A stretch of 64,000 nt of DNA, from NCBI RefSeq assembly GCF_000332295.1, contig NZ_KB235930.1:2995395-3059394 (forward strand). The letters are read 5' to 3'. Source of the DNA: Fortiea contorta PCC 7126. Its GTDB lineage: Bacteria; Cyanobacteriota; Cyanobacteriia; Cyanobacteriales; Nostocaceae. The notes under the pieces are model-generated. The model was not told the origin of the DNA. It made no database searches and was given only the letters and a program-made list of their open reading frames with translations. Each line of letters begins with the position of its first letter. Position 1 is the stretch's first letter. Positions 63,803-64,000 of the stretch are shown one piece after another. A program made the position numbers and the translations under genes.

Positions 63803-64000
63803 AATTTTCTTTCAGAACTGGGTGGAAACTGCACCGAAACCGAACTGAAATCAAGTTGACGCTCACACTATATTGCTCTTAAGTTATGAATACATAAGAC
63901 AAAACACTAAGAAAAAACCAACAATTTTTTAAGCCTGACACTAATTCTCATAAGACGCTATGTTGCAACGTCTCTACAGAATTTAACTGTAAGTTCATGG
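63803..64000. other. Upstream region with palindrome, no gene seen
   Basis: 198 bp to the window edge. The AAGACGCT...AACGTCTCTAC stretch (63953-63978) is a degenerate member of the dispersed palindrome family. The deacetylase promoter should lie in the left part. Confidence 0.5.

Overview
The window looks like the chromosome of a filamentous, heterocyst-forming type cyanobacterium (Nostocales). The signs are frequent HIP1 palindromes (GCGATCGC), heptameric STRR-type tandem repeats including a block inside the RNase P RNA gene, a PSRP-3/Ycf65 ribosomal protein, COP23, CAAD, DUF2358, DUF29 and GDYXXLXY families, a CYP110-like P450, many Ser/Thr and histidine kinases, and a CRISPR repeat ending in ATTGAAAC. 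No species is assigned.

Layout. 1-9.8 kb: the end of a band-7/flotillin-like gene, two Uma2-type nucleases, a WD40 protein with a degenerate kinase domain, PSRP-3, DUF29, a HAD hydrolase, a P450 convergent with a UDP-glycosyltransferase, and a TPR protein. 10-28 kb: mostly housekeeping and conserved cyanobacterial genes (ruvB, hisF, tRNA-Ala(GGC), SLH protein, CAAD membrane protein, pentapeptide protein, epoxide-hydrolase-like protein, GHL10 glycosidase, an M48-like protein lacking zinc ligands, ArsR-DUF2087 regulator, DivIVA-like protein, coaD, lgt, cobM, RsmB-like methyltransferase, DUF2157/GDYXXLXY pair). 28-38 kb: a possible cell-surface proteolysis locus, with a Ser/Thr kinase, a 42-bp repeat array, a TpsB/ShlB translocator, a TPS-secreted protein ending in a CHAT caspase-like protease, a COP23 protein and a trypsin-like lipoprotein protease. 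37.8-46.3 kb: rnpB, a membrane-anchored hypothetical protein, corA, another Ser/Thr kinase, a BamA/Omp85 protein and a lipid-A-disaccharide-synthase-related protein. 46.4-53.7 kb: a block of two-component genes. 54-60 kb: an odd AAA+ ATPase, an orphan CRISPR array of 36 identical repeats without cas genes, and a decayed IS630 transposase. 60.8-63.8 kb: class II fructose-bisphosphate aldolase and a polysaccharide deacetylase fused to a phosphodiester glycosidase.

The strongest candidate for something undescribed is a composite repeat element found at four places (about 9801-10220, 19738-19873, 23095-23526, 42188-42728). Each has a left arm of G-tract repeats and a right arm of C-tract repeats (octamers such as GGGGTGAT/CCCCATCA). 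Three enclose a tandem core of a 21-bp unit in exactly 11, 12 and 15 copies; the fourth has lost its core. At all four loci a G-rich arm (read in the sense of the neighbouring gene) begins within about 7 nt of a stop codon: ruvB, the ArsR gene, lgt (whose TGA lies inside a GGGGTGAT octamer) and bamA. This looks like a discrete 3'-UTR or stop-codon-associated element rather than random low complexity. The second candidate is the TPS-CHAT/COP23/trypsin/kinase neighbourhood.

All function calls come from reading translated motifs; no searches were run.
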